Positions 43,895 through 51,075 of a DNA stretch of 54,527 nucleotides are shown one piece after another. The notes beneath the pieces were generated by a model, which did no database searches, was not told the DNA's origin, and was given only the letters and a program-made list of their open reading frames with translations. This stretch comes from Nostoc mirabile CHAB5784. GTDB taxonomy: Bacteria; Cyanobacteriota; Cyanobacteriia; Cyanobacteriales; Nostocaceae. The stretch's first letter is position 1. Each line of letters starts with the position of its first letter. The position numbers and the translations under genes are program-made. The DNA lies in NCBI RefSeq assembly GCF_020829645.1, contig NZ_JAIVFS010000054.1:1-54527 (forward strand), written 5' to 3'.

Positions 43895-44014
43895 CAGCTT
43901 GACATAAATGCAGGTAACATCTCAATATCCAGCTAAAATACATCTCAATTAACTAGACAAAAAGCTGAAAGCCCCTTGTTAAAAGTAGGCAAACTTCCGC
44001 CACAGTCTACTAAT
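43895..44014 (-). repeat. Structured ACTAGT element, copy 2 (diverged, opposite strand)
   Basis: On the minus strand, CTGTGGCGGAAGTTTGCCTA, TTTTAACAAGGGG, TAGTTAATTGAGATG and AGCTGGATATTGAGATG follow in the same order as in 22966-23073. The right end has GTACTAGTACCGC. It lies between the pheS and surE leaders. Confidence 0.65.
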
Positions 44015-44049
44015 GAGTGTGTATAGTTTTTTGCTGCTTGTGACCTCAG

Positions 44050-44128
44050 ACATTGACAAATGGCTAATAACAAATAACAAATAACTAATGACCAATGACC
44101 AATGACTAATGACCAATGACCAATGACT
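44050..44128. repeat. STRR upstream of surE
   Basis: CTAATAACAAATAACAAATA then CCAATGACTAATGACCAATG heptamers run right up to the surE start region. Confidence 0.9.
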
Positions 44129-44926
44129 ATGAAATTACTAATTAGCAACGATGACGGCATTTCTGCCTTGGGTATTCGTACCCTAGCCAACCACTTGGCA
44201 GAGGCAGGTCATGATGTGAGTGTAGTTTGCCCAGATCGAGAGCGATCGGCAACTGGACACGGATTAACTCTGCACCAACCCATTCGCGCCGAAATTGTTG
44301 AAGGGATTTTTCATCCTGCTATCAAAGCTTGGGCTTGCGATGGTACGCCTTCAGATTGCGTCAAATTGGCGCTGTGGGCTTTGCTAGATACTCCCCCCGA
44401 TTTGGTTCTCTCTGGCATTAATCAAGGTGCGAATTTGGGAACTGAAATCTTGTATTCCGGCACTGTTTCGGCGGCAATGGAAGGTTTAATTGAAGGCATT
44501 CCTAGTGTAGCGCTGAGTCTTATTAGTCACACATCTAAAGACTTTAAACCTGCTGCTAAGTTTGCCAAAATTCTCGTAGACCAGTTAGCCCAAAAACCCC
44601 TGCCAGATTTAATGTTGCTCAACGTCAATATTCCTGCCCTTAAGTGGGAAGAAATTGCTGGAGTTACTCTTACCCGTCAAGGAGTGCGGCGTTACATTGA
44701 TGTGTTTGATAAACGAGTTGATCCTCGTGGAAAGACGTACTACTGGTTAACCGGAGAGGTAATTGAGGATGTAGAACCCCCAACCGGATTCAATCTGCCT
44801 CAAAATGTACCGTTAGATGTACATGTTGTACGTAAAAACTACATCAGTATCACTCCGTTACAATACAACCTTACTTACGCAGATGGGCTAAATAAATTAT
44901 CTGAATGGGAATTCAATTTTCGGTGA
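44129..44926 (+). CDS. surE: 5'/3'-nucleotidase SurE
   Basis: This protein of about 265 residues has the SurE signature MKLLISNDDGISALGI (Asp pair at residues 8-9), DRERSATGHGLTL, CDGTPSDCVKLAL, LVLSGINQGANLGTEILYSG and TVSAAMEG. It dephosphorylates nucleotides, metal-dependently. ATG 44129 is chosen (MKLL); ATG 44123 in the STRR, in frame, would add MT. The STRR lacks a good ribosome binding site, so the repeat may influence translation. It is divergent from pheS. Confidence 0.95.
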   Translation: MKLLISNDDGISALGIRTLANHLAEAGHDVSVVCPDRERSATGHGLTLHQPIRAEIVEGIFHPAIKAWACDGTPSDCVKLALWALLDTPPDLVLSGINQGANLGTEILYSGTVSAAMEGLIEGIPSVALSLISHTSKDFKPAAKFAKILVDQLAQKPLPDLMLLNVNIPALKWEEIAGVTLTRQGVRRYIDVFDKRVDPRGKTYYWLTGEVIEDVEPPTGFNLPQNVPLDVHVVRKNYISITPLQYNLTYADGLNKLSEWEFNFR

Positions 44927-45213
44927 ATCATTTGATTTATCAGGATAAAACTAGAATTATTTAAATGCATCAGAGAAAAATGTAGGCTATAACGTAGGGG
45001 CACTCTTGAAATAACCGATACACATCGACCTGAAAAACTGGAAAATTTTACTTGAGAGTATTTCATTCACATTTACACAATCAGCCAGAAACAGGGTATG
45101 CTGTTTTACCAAGAAATCCTTCCTCTAGCAGAATCAGTGAGACAGCATAAACTTAGACAAAATAAGTAGCAATTTTTCCACTTATCGCCCGCTCAGTCCA
45201 GCAAGCAATACAC
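44927..45213. other. Intergenic region with no recognised feature
   Basis: It is AT-rich with no repeat array or gene that I can support, between surE and the MBL-fold gene. Confidence 0.5.
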
Positions 45214-46110
45214 ATGTCTAGGATAGAGAATCAATTTACCGTACAATTTTGGGGCGTTCGCGGCAGCATCCCCAGCCCAGGGCCAAACACCGTTCGTTAC
45301 GGCGGTAATACCCCTTGCATATCAATGCAAGCGGGCGATAAACGCTTAATTTTCGATGCTGGCACGGGACTACATGTTTTGGGGCAATCTTTATTGCGCC
45401 AAATGCCGTTAGAAGCTCATATATTTTTTACCCACTCTCACTGGGATCACATGCAGGGTTTTCCCTTCTTTACCCCAGGATTTGTGAAGGGGAATGACTT
45501 TCATATCTACGGCGCGATCGCACCTGATGGTTCTACCATAGAACAGCGCCTCAATGACCAGATGTTGCACCCGAACTTTCCCGTACCCTTGCAAATTATG
45601 CAAGCCAATTTAAATTTCTACGACATTCGACCGAGGCAACCAATCCACATCGATGACGTTACCGTAGAAACAGCACCTTTAAACCATCCAGGTGAAGCTA
45701 TAGGATACCGCGTCAACTGGCGTGGTGGCGCTGCTACTTACATCACTGATACCGAACATTTTCCCGACCGACTCGATGATAATGTGCTGTGGCTAGCTCG
45801 TAATGCTGACATTCTGGTTTACGATTCCACTTACACAGACGAGGAATACTACTCCCCCAAATCCCCGAAAATTGGCTGGGGACATTCTACCTGGCAAGAA
45901 GCGGTGAAAGTGGCACAAGCTGCTAACGTCAAAACTCTGGTGATTTACCACCACGACCCCGCGCACGATGACGACTTTCTGGATAGTGTAGGCAAACAAG
46001 CAGCTGCAAAATTTCCTGGGGCTATCATGGCACGGGAAGGATTGGTACTTCAGATTCCCACCTCAGTGGTCTTATCAGAATCTTTTCCTATTAGTAAGTT
46101 TTCTACCTAA
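45214..46110 (+). CDS. MBL-fold metallo-hydrolase (class II-like phosphodiesterase type)
   Basis: This 298-residue protein has QFWGVRGSIPSPGPNTVRYGGNT and the metal site HIFFTHSHWDHMQGFPFF (HxHxDH). Further ligands lie in APLNHPGEAIGYR (His), ATYITDTEH (Asp) and VIYHHDPAHDDD (His). The start and length match a cyanobacterial metallo-beta-lactamase family related to PQQ/phosphodiesterase-like hydrolases. Substrate unknown. ATG 45214 is the natural start; no clear operon partner. The structured RNA-like region begins 40 bases after its stop. Confidence 0.88.
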   Translation: MSRIENQFTVQFWGVRGSIPSPGPNTVRYGGNTPCISMQAGDKRLIFDAGTGLHVLGQSLLRQMPLEAHIFFTHSHWDHMQGFPFFTPGFVKGNDFHIYGAIAPDGSTIEQRLNDQMLHPNFPVPLQIMQANLNFYDIRPRQPIHIDDVTVETAPLNHPGEAIGYRVNWRGGAATYITDTEHFPDRLDDNVLWLARNADILVYDSTYTDEEYYSPKSPKIGWGHSTWQEAVKVAQAANVKTLVIYHHDPAHDDDFLDSVGKQAAAKFPGAIMAREGLVLQIPTSVVLSESFPISKFST

Positions 46111-46150
46111 AGATTGCGATCGGAGGAATTGGAGATTTTAGATTAGATTG

Positions 46151-46580
46151 GTGATCAGAAGCTTTCAGCGCGAGAGCGTACCTGTTGGCTGTACGGTGAG
46201 ACAGCGCTGCCCAGAGTTGTCACGCCAACCATAGGATAAGGGCGACAACAGGAGGACTACTTTATAGATTCACCAACACAGCCCAGACACCCACAGACGC
46301 CCTAAGATTGCGGCTAAACCTTCGTTGCAGTCTTAACAAGGAACTAGAGCCTTTTTAGCTCTGGTATTTGGGGTTATCTGGACTTAGTAATTAGCTGTCA
46401 AGCTAATAGCACAAGATACCATCTTGGGCAACTTCCCGTGGGTTAGGCTTTTGGCTGATAGCTAAAAGGGGTAGCATCAACACCCTGGCTGATCGCCAAG
46501 ACCTCATGGGCAGTTGGTGAATGTCCTCCTCAAGGCGGTTTACCATAAGGTAGCTTCCTGCTGATAGCTAAAATAAACCT
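46151..46580 (+). ncRNA. Candidate structured RNA, HEARO/IscB-IsrB omega RNA-like, without a nuclease gene
   Basis: The gap of 487 bases before ribF contains no gene but many complementary segments. CAGCGC (46166) pairs with GCGCTG (46204). GTTGTCACGCC pairs with GGGCGACAAC (46217-46250). TAAGATTGCGGC pairs with GTTGCAGTCTTA (46302-46335). AGAGC...GCTCT occurs near 46347-46362. TTTTGGCTGATAGCTAAAA (46449) recurs partly at 46559. The start GATCAGAAGCTTTCAGCGCG, the GTACGGTGAGACA and TGCCCAGAGTTGTCACGCC segments recall HEARO/omega RNA scaffolds as I remember them. This match is from memory and unverified. Other options are a riboswitch-like leader of ribF or an unknown sRNA. The 3' boundary is uncertain. 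Confidence 0.4.
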
Positions 46581-46597
46581 AAAATCTCAGAATCCAC

Positions 46598-47680
46598 GTG
46601 CTAAATTTGTCTCAAAATGGGTGTTCTGTGTGGGTTGCTTCTTCTTCAAGCAAAGGGCTGCTAACGCCGACTGCTGTTGCCCTTGGCAAGTTTGATGGTG
46701 TTCATCTTGGTCATCAAAGGGTAATTCAGCCAGTCTTGCACGCTGATGGTCAGTTGTCAGTAGCTAGTAGTCCGCAGTCAAAGGAAAATCAACAACTAGC
46801 AAATGAAGAATATATTTACTCAACAGTTGTCACCTTTGACCCCCATCCACAGGAATTTTTTACGGGGCAGCCCCGGACTTTGTTAACGCCACTTGATGAA
46901 AAAGTCCAACAATTGCGATCGCTTGGGGTAGAACAACTGGTACTACTACCCTTTGACAAAGAATTATCTGCTTTGACCCCTGAAGAATTCGTCGAAAAAA
47001 TTCTTGTGCAACAACTGCGATGCCAGCAAATTAGCATCGGGCAGGATTTTTGTTTTGGCGAAAAGCGCAGTGGTACTGCCAAAGATTTGCAATTAATCGC
47101 CGCCAAGCACAATATCCCCGTTACCATCATTCCCTTACAAACTTATACAGGTAACTCGCCCACCGAAAGCAGTTGCGTCAGTAGGACTCCGACTCAGGAT
47201 GCCCGCATTAGCACTTCATTAATTCGCCAAACCCTTGACCAAGGTGACATCGAAAATGCAAATCTCCTACTAGGACGCCCCTACACTCTCCTTGGTGTTG
47301 TCGTTCAAGGTCAACAATTAGGCAGAACAATTGGCTTTCCCACCGCCAACCTCCAACTACCAAAAGAAAAGTTTTTGCCCCGCCAAGGAGTCTATGCTGT
47401 CCGCGTTTTCACTCTCAGTGAAACATCAGATGTCGCTCCTAGTGAAAGCTTAGGCGTAATGAATATCGGTAACCGCCCAACTTTAAATGGTACTTATTCA
47501 TCTGCGGAAGTACATTTATTCGATTGGTCTGGTGATTTATATGGCAAAAAACTGGCTGTGGAACTAGTGAAATTTTTGCGCCCTGAACAAAAATTTGCTT
47601 CTCTAGAAGCCCTGAAAACACAAATTAAACTTGACTGCGTTGTTGCTAAAGAAGTTTTGAGTGCTAAAGCGCAAAGTTAA
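46598..47680 (+). CDS. ribF: Bifunctional riboflavin kinase/FAD synthetase
   Basis: This 360-residue protein has the FAD synthetase half with VALGKFDGVHLGHQRVI (about residues 28-44), VVTFDPHPQEFF, QDFCFGEKRSGT, and STSLIRQTLDQGDI. The kinase half follows with GRPYTLLGVVVQGQQLGRTIGFPTANL, PRQGVYAVRV, NIGNRPTLNG and EVHLFDW. It makes FMN and FAD. GTG 46598 is the start; the first 25 residues (MLNLSQNGCSVWVASSSS) match the usual cyanobacterial N-terminus. An insertion near residues 50-65 (QLSVASSPQSKENQQ) is low-complexity. The upstream spacer is the structured region, which could regulate it. Confidence 0.94.
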   Translation: MLNLSQNGCSVWVASSSSKGLLTPTAVALGKFDGVHLGHQRVIQPVLHADGQLSVASSPQSKENQQLANEEYIYSTVVTFDPHPQEFFTGQPRTLLTPLDEKVQQLRSLGVEQLVLLPFDKELSALTPEEFVEKILVQQLRCQQISIGQDFCFGEKRSGTAKDLQLIAAKHNIPVTIIPLQTYTGNSPTESSCVSRTPTQDARISTSLIRQTLDQGDIENANLLLGRPYTLLGVVVQGQQLGRTIGFPTANLQLPKEKFLPRQGVYAVRVFTLSETSDVAPSESLGVMNIGNRPTLNGTYSSAEVHLFDWSGDLYGKKLAVELVKFLRPEQKFASLEALKTQIKLDCVVAKEVLSAKAQS

Positions 47681-47804
47681 AAGTTAGGAGTTAGCAGTTC
47701 TAAGTGGGAACAATGTATTTAGGGAAATTGGGCATGGGGAAAACTCTTTCCTCATACTCCCCATTCCCCACTCCCCATTCCCCACTCCCCACTCCCCGCA
47801 CCGC
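47681..47804. repeat. STRR block upstream of the moxR-like gene
   Basis: CCCCATT/CCCCACT heptamers fill 47757-47797 and end seven bases before the ATG of the ATPase gene. Confidence 0.85.
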
Positions 47805-48713
47805 ATGAGAGAAAAAATTGACGCTCTAACACAAAATCTGGCTCTTACCATCGTTGGCAAAGCTGAGGCGATACGTTTAGTGCTAGTAGCCTTGCTAAGT
47901 GGTGGTCATGCCCTGCTAGAAGATGTCCCTGGTGTTGGTAAAACCCTACTCGCTAAATCTCTAGCTCGTTCACTGGATGGTAAGTTTCAACGACTACAAT
48001 GTACCCCCGATTTACTGCCAACTGATATTACCGGCACTAACATCTGGAACCCAAAAAGCGGCGAATTTACTTATCTTCCTGGGCCAATTTTTACCAATAT
48101 CCTCCTAGCTGACGAAATTAACCGCGCTACACCCCGCACTCAGTCAGCTTTACTGGAAGTCATGGAAGAACATCAGGTAACAGTCGATGGTGTCTCTCGT
48201 GCAGTTCCCCAGCCCTTTTTTGTCATTGCCACTCAAAACCCTATTGAGTATCAAGGTACTTTTCCACTACCGGAAGCACAAATGGATCGGTTCATGTTGT
48301 CGCTGAGTTTGGGCTATCCTTCCGAAGCAGAAGAACTCCAAATGCTGCAAAATCTCCAAAATGGTGTGAAGGTTGCTGATTTGCAGCCTTGTATTACCTT
48401 GGCAGAAGTACAGGAATTGCGTTACCTCTGCTCTCAAGTAAAAGTGGCAACCTCTTTGCAACAGTACATGCTCGAATTGGTACGAGTAACACGGCAAGAT
48501 GAGGAAATAGCCCTTGGTGTTAGTCCGCGTGGCACATTAGCATTACAACGGGCTGCCCAAGCGCTAGCTTTTCTATTAGGGCGTGATTATGCCATTCCCG
48601 ATGATGTGAAATTTCTCGTCCCTCATGTTCTTTGCCATCGCCTCATTCCTAGAGGTGGACGGAATGCAAGAACTGTTGTTGAGCGATTATTGCGATCGGT
48701 TTCTATTCCTTAA
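47805..48713 (+). CDS. MoxR family AAA ATPase
   Basis: This 302-residue protein has Walker A LLEDVPGVGKTLLAKSLA, Walker B ILLADEINRATPRTQSALLE, sensor VIATQNPIEYQG, arginine finger region LPEAQMDRFML, and the C-terminal lid (VSPRGTLALQRAAQALAFL, YAIPDDVKFLVPHVLCHRL). MoxR ATPases are chaperones, usually acting with vWA proteins; no vWA gene is directly beside it here. ATG 47805 follows a STRR with no Shine-Dalgarno. Downstream is a broken gene. Confidence 0.93.
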   Translation: MREKIDALTQNLALTIVGKAEAIRLVLVALLSGGHALLEDVPGVGKTLLAKSLARSLDGKFQRLQCTPDLLPTDITGTNIWNPKSGEFTYLPGPIFTNILLADEINRATPRTQSALLEVMEEHQVTVDGVSRAVPQPFFVIATQNPIEYQGTFPLPEAQMDRFMLSLSLGYPSEAEELQMLQNLQNGVKVADLQPCITLAEVQELRYLCSQVKVATSLQQYMLELVRVTRQDEEIALGVSPRGTLALQRAAQALAFLLGRDYAIPDDVKFLVPHVLCHRLIPRGGRNARTVVERLLRSVSIP

Positions 48714-48762
48714 AGATAACTGTTGCTTCTAAGCTTTTAACTCTAATTGTTTTCTCTTGAAA

Positions 48763-49252
48763 ATGCTATTAACAGAACCTGAAATCCAACAAGTTCTAGA
48801 CTAAGCTCAAGCTGCTTTTCCCAACTTGAGTAACTGGGAATACAATAATGAAAAAAATGGGGAAAGTTTGTTCTTAACCCCGATGAGCTAATGCCACGAC
48901 ATTTTTTTATCACACTCGATACCTATTATGAAGCAATACGCTTGGGTTAAGGATAATTGTAGGTTGGGTTGAACTTTAGTGTTACCCAACAAATGGCCGA
49001 AAATGTTGGGTTGAGGGACGAAACCCAACCTACACATTTTTATTTTTTGGGCTTAACCCAAGCGTATTGACTTATGAAGATAAGTGGCAAGGATGTCTAA
49101 CGATAGGGCAACACAGCTATCTTTGGTCAAGTGCTGATGTCGGTGATGCCCACTTGCTAGATACAGAACCAAGTGAATCTTTAGAAGAGGCAATTACTGT
49201 ACTGAAAGCAAAAATGGTAGAACTGTTAGCAGCTTTTTCCGTAGTTGTCTAA
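48763..49252 (+). pseudogene. Small hypothetical protein gene interrupted by a MITE
   Basis: The restored protein starts MLLTEPEIQQVLD and continues AQAAFPNLSNWEYNNEKNGE, LTPDELMPRHFFITLDTYYE, then DKWQGCLTIGQHSYLWSSAD and DAHLLDTEPSESLEEA to TAA 49250-49252. Three lesions break it. A TAA lies at codon 14 (48802-48804). One base is missing near 48881. A 138-bp MITE is inserted at 48934-49071. Removing the MITE and one copy of its duplication joins TYYE directly to DKW in frame, so the insertion site is exact. Family and function unknown. Confidence 0.85.
48934..49071. mobile_element. MITE, CAATACGCTTGGG family, inside a gene, with 8-bp target duplication
   Basis: The termini CAATACGCTTGGGTTAAG and CTTAACCCAAGCGTATTG are perfect inverses; the right end carries two more bases, AC. 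TTATGAAG occurs on both sides (48926-48933 and 49072-49079). The interior is GTAGGTTGGGTTGAAC...AACCCAACCTACAC. Confidence 0.92.
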
Positions 49253-49375
49253 AAGAGGCAGTTATGAGCAACTCAAGCCACTGCTTATAACTGCCTTTCC
49301 TTTACGGAGATTCGTCCTAATGCACCTAAAATCCTTCAAATGTTAGGATCTCCTACAAAATCAGGTAGACAACAA

Positions 49376-49633
49376 ATGAAAGCGATCGAAGTTACCGGCA
49401 GGATTGACTCTCAGGGAAACCTAGTTTTAGATGAGCCGATTCAGGGAACTACTTATCCTCATCAGGTTCGGGTGATTGTGTTGGTTCCAGAACAGGTAGA
49501 AGCAGAAGAGGTTGATCCTGATGATACACCCGTTGAGGAGATTAAAGCCAGCTTGAGGAGAGCCTTGCAGCAAGCAAAAGCTGGTCAAACTAGACCACTT
49601 AGTGAGCTATGGGACAGGATTGATGCAGAGTGA
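49376..49633 (+). CDS. Antitoxin of a RelE/ParE-like pair
   Basis: This 85-residue acidic protein starts at ATG 49376 (MKAIEVTGRIDSQGNLVLDE), with AGGT about ten bases upstream; an ATG at 49340 would add a Ser/Arg-rich start. The short beta-rich N-terminus (GRIDSQGNLVLDEPI) and acidic helical C-terminus (EEIKASLRRALQQAKAGQTR, LSELWDRID) fit a small cyanobacterial antitoxin family. It overlaps the toxin gene by 11 bases. The toxin's identity supports the assignment more than the sequence itself. Confidence 0.8.
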   Translation: MKAIEVTGRIDSQGNLVLDEPIQGTTYPHQVRVIVLVPEQVEAEEVDPDDTPVEEIKASLRRALQQAKAGQTRPLSELWDRIDAE

Positions 49634-50006
49634 TAATGCGATTTCAATTCGATTTTCCGATGAGTTTGAGCAGGAACTTTACAGACTATCAAAGAGATTC
49701 CGCAATATTCGCTCTGATGTTCAACCGATTATTGAGCAATTACAACAAAGAAATTTTGTAGGCGATGCCTACGGCGGGCTACGCCTACGCATTGCAGGCA
49801 TTGGGGAAGAGTATATTGTTTACAAGGTGAGAGTTCGCAACAGTAGTATCCAAAAAGGTAAGAGTGCTGGATACCGATTGATTTATCAAGTTGAATCACC
49901 TACAAGTATTTTGCTACTAACAATTTATTCCAAATCTGACCGAGAAGATATTGGTGCAATTGAAATCCGAGATATTCTGGCTGATTTTTCTAGTGAGTCA
50001 GGTTAA
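49623..50006 (+). CDS. RelE/ParE-like toxin carrying an in-frame small repeat insertion
   Basis: This 127-residue protein starts at ATG 49623 (MQSDNAISIRFSDEFEQELY). It matches RelE/ParE-like toxins: EQELYRLSKRFRNIRSDVQP, then GIGEEYIVYKVRVRNSSIQK, SAGYRLIYQVESPTSILLLT and YSKSDREDIGAIEIRDILAD. Between GD and RIAGIG it carries AYGGLRL, encoded by GCCTACGGCGGGCTACGCCT (about 49767-49787), a known type of small palindromic cyanobacterial repeat. The insert is seven or eight codons long and preserves the frame. Activity could survive because the site is a loop. A GTG at 49602 is an alternative start. Confidence 0.85.
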   Translation: MQSDNAISIRFSDEFEQELYRLSKRFRNIRSDVQPIIEQLQQRNFVGDAYGGLRLRIAGIGEEYIVYKVRVRNSSIQKGKSAGYRLIYQVESPTSILLLTIYSKSDREDIGAIEIRDILADFSSESG

Positions 50007-50155
50007 AACTGCTAAGAGATTTTTCCTTGCAATGTTGAGAGATGCACAGACGCAGAAGGGCTTGCCAATAGGCATTGCTATGTTGCTACTGCCAACGCTG
50101 GGTAAGTCCTATGATTAGCACAAGCGCCACTTCTAAATATCTGGGAATGTGAGGA

Positions 50156-50749
50156 ATGTCAATTTTTGTTAAGCGCAAAATCCGCGATCGCGAAAATCGC
50201 CCGCCAAAGAGCGATCGCCAAGTACTACAGCAAAGCGCCGAACGCCAATTCAAACGCCAATTTTTCGGTTTACTTCTGGTAATTGTAACCTGGAGCCTAG
50301 CTATGGGTTGGCTTCTAGCCTTGGCAACTAATGCCCAAAGTGCTACTCCTAACGCCGAAATTGGCACTGTTGACGTAGTGCCTGCACAGTACCAATTAGG
50401 ACAAGAACTGTATTTGGAAAACTGCTCCACATGCCACATCGGCTTACCACCAGCCGTTTTACCCACCCAAACTTGGAAAAATCTCCTGGAAGACTCGCAG
50501 CACTACGGCGCACAACTAAAGCCTTTAGTCGATCCGTCACGCATCTTGGTGTGGAAATATCTTTCGACTTTCTCCCGTGTTCAGCGAGACGACGAAGAAA
50601 CACCCTATCGCCTTAATAACTCGCGTTATTTCAAGGCTTTGCATCCAGGAGTTAAGTTACCACGTCCCGTCCAGGTTGGTAGCTGTGTCAGTTGTCATCA
50701 AGGCGCTAGTGATTACAATTTCCGCCGCCTGACAGCAGAATGGGAGTGA
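50156..50749 (+). CDS. Membrane-anchored dihaem cytochrome c
   Basis: This 197-residue protein has a charged start, one membrane helix (FFGLLLVIVTWSLAMGWLLA, about residues 36-55), then two haem c attachment sites, CSTCH (about residues 90-94) and CVSCH (about 178-182). No large enzyme domain is fused. It fits the small cyanobacterial dihaem cytochrome family and probably carries electrons on the thylakoid lumen or periplasmic side. ATG 50156 lies after GTGAGGA, a good ribosome binding site. It stands alone ahead of secA with a repeat-rich spacer. Confidence 0.85.
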   Translation: MSIFVKRKIRDRENRPPKSDRQVLQQSAERQFKRQFFGLLLVIVTWSLAMGWLLALATNAQSATPNAEIGTVDVVPAQYQLGQELYLENCSTCHIGLPPAVLPTQTWKNLLEDSQHYGAQLKPLVDPSRILVWKYLSTFSRVQRDDEETPYRLNNSRYFKALHPGVKLPRPVQVGSCVSCHQGASDYNFRRLTAEWE

Positions 50750-51075
50750 GGAGTAGAGACGCGATTAATCGCGTCTGTACAGGAGTGAGGAGTTGAAAAA
50801 TTCATAACTCCTAACTCCTAACTCCTAACTCTATTCCCCCACTCCTTCTCTGGCCCCATCTGAGGGCAAAATGATACTATGAAGAAAGACTAAATAATCA
50901 GATAAGAGTTAAAACCAATCATTTAGTAAACTGATTGCCTCGTTTTTCTCCTGTTTTTGAGTTAATTCTCATTTGACACCCATCCACAACCAAGAAGGTT
51001 GGGTTGGGTTAAATGTTTATAATCAATGCCAAACCTTTAATCCCCATCCCCCTTGATTCAGTTCTATAATCTGCC
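50750..51075. other. Intergenic region upstream of secA, small repeats
   Basis: GAGACGCGATTAATCGCGTC is a palindrome at 50756-50775. CTCCTAA heptamers follow (50805-50832). The rest is likely the secA leader, with AAACC-rich and CCCCCTTG sequence near 51050. No gene is seen. Confidence 0.6.

Noticed and set aside
46151..46580. tmRNA, SRP RNA, 6S RNA or FMN riboswitch
   Set aside because: No tag peptide, SRP apical loop, 6S bubble or FMN riboswitch consensus could be found; omega RNA-like was the closest, still unverified.
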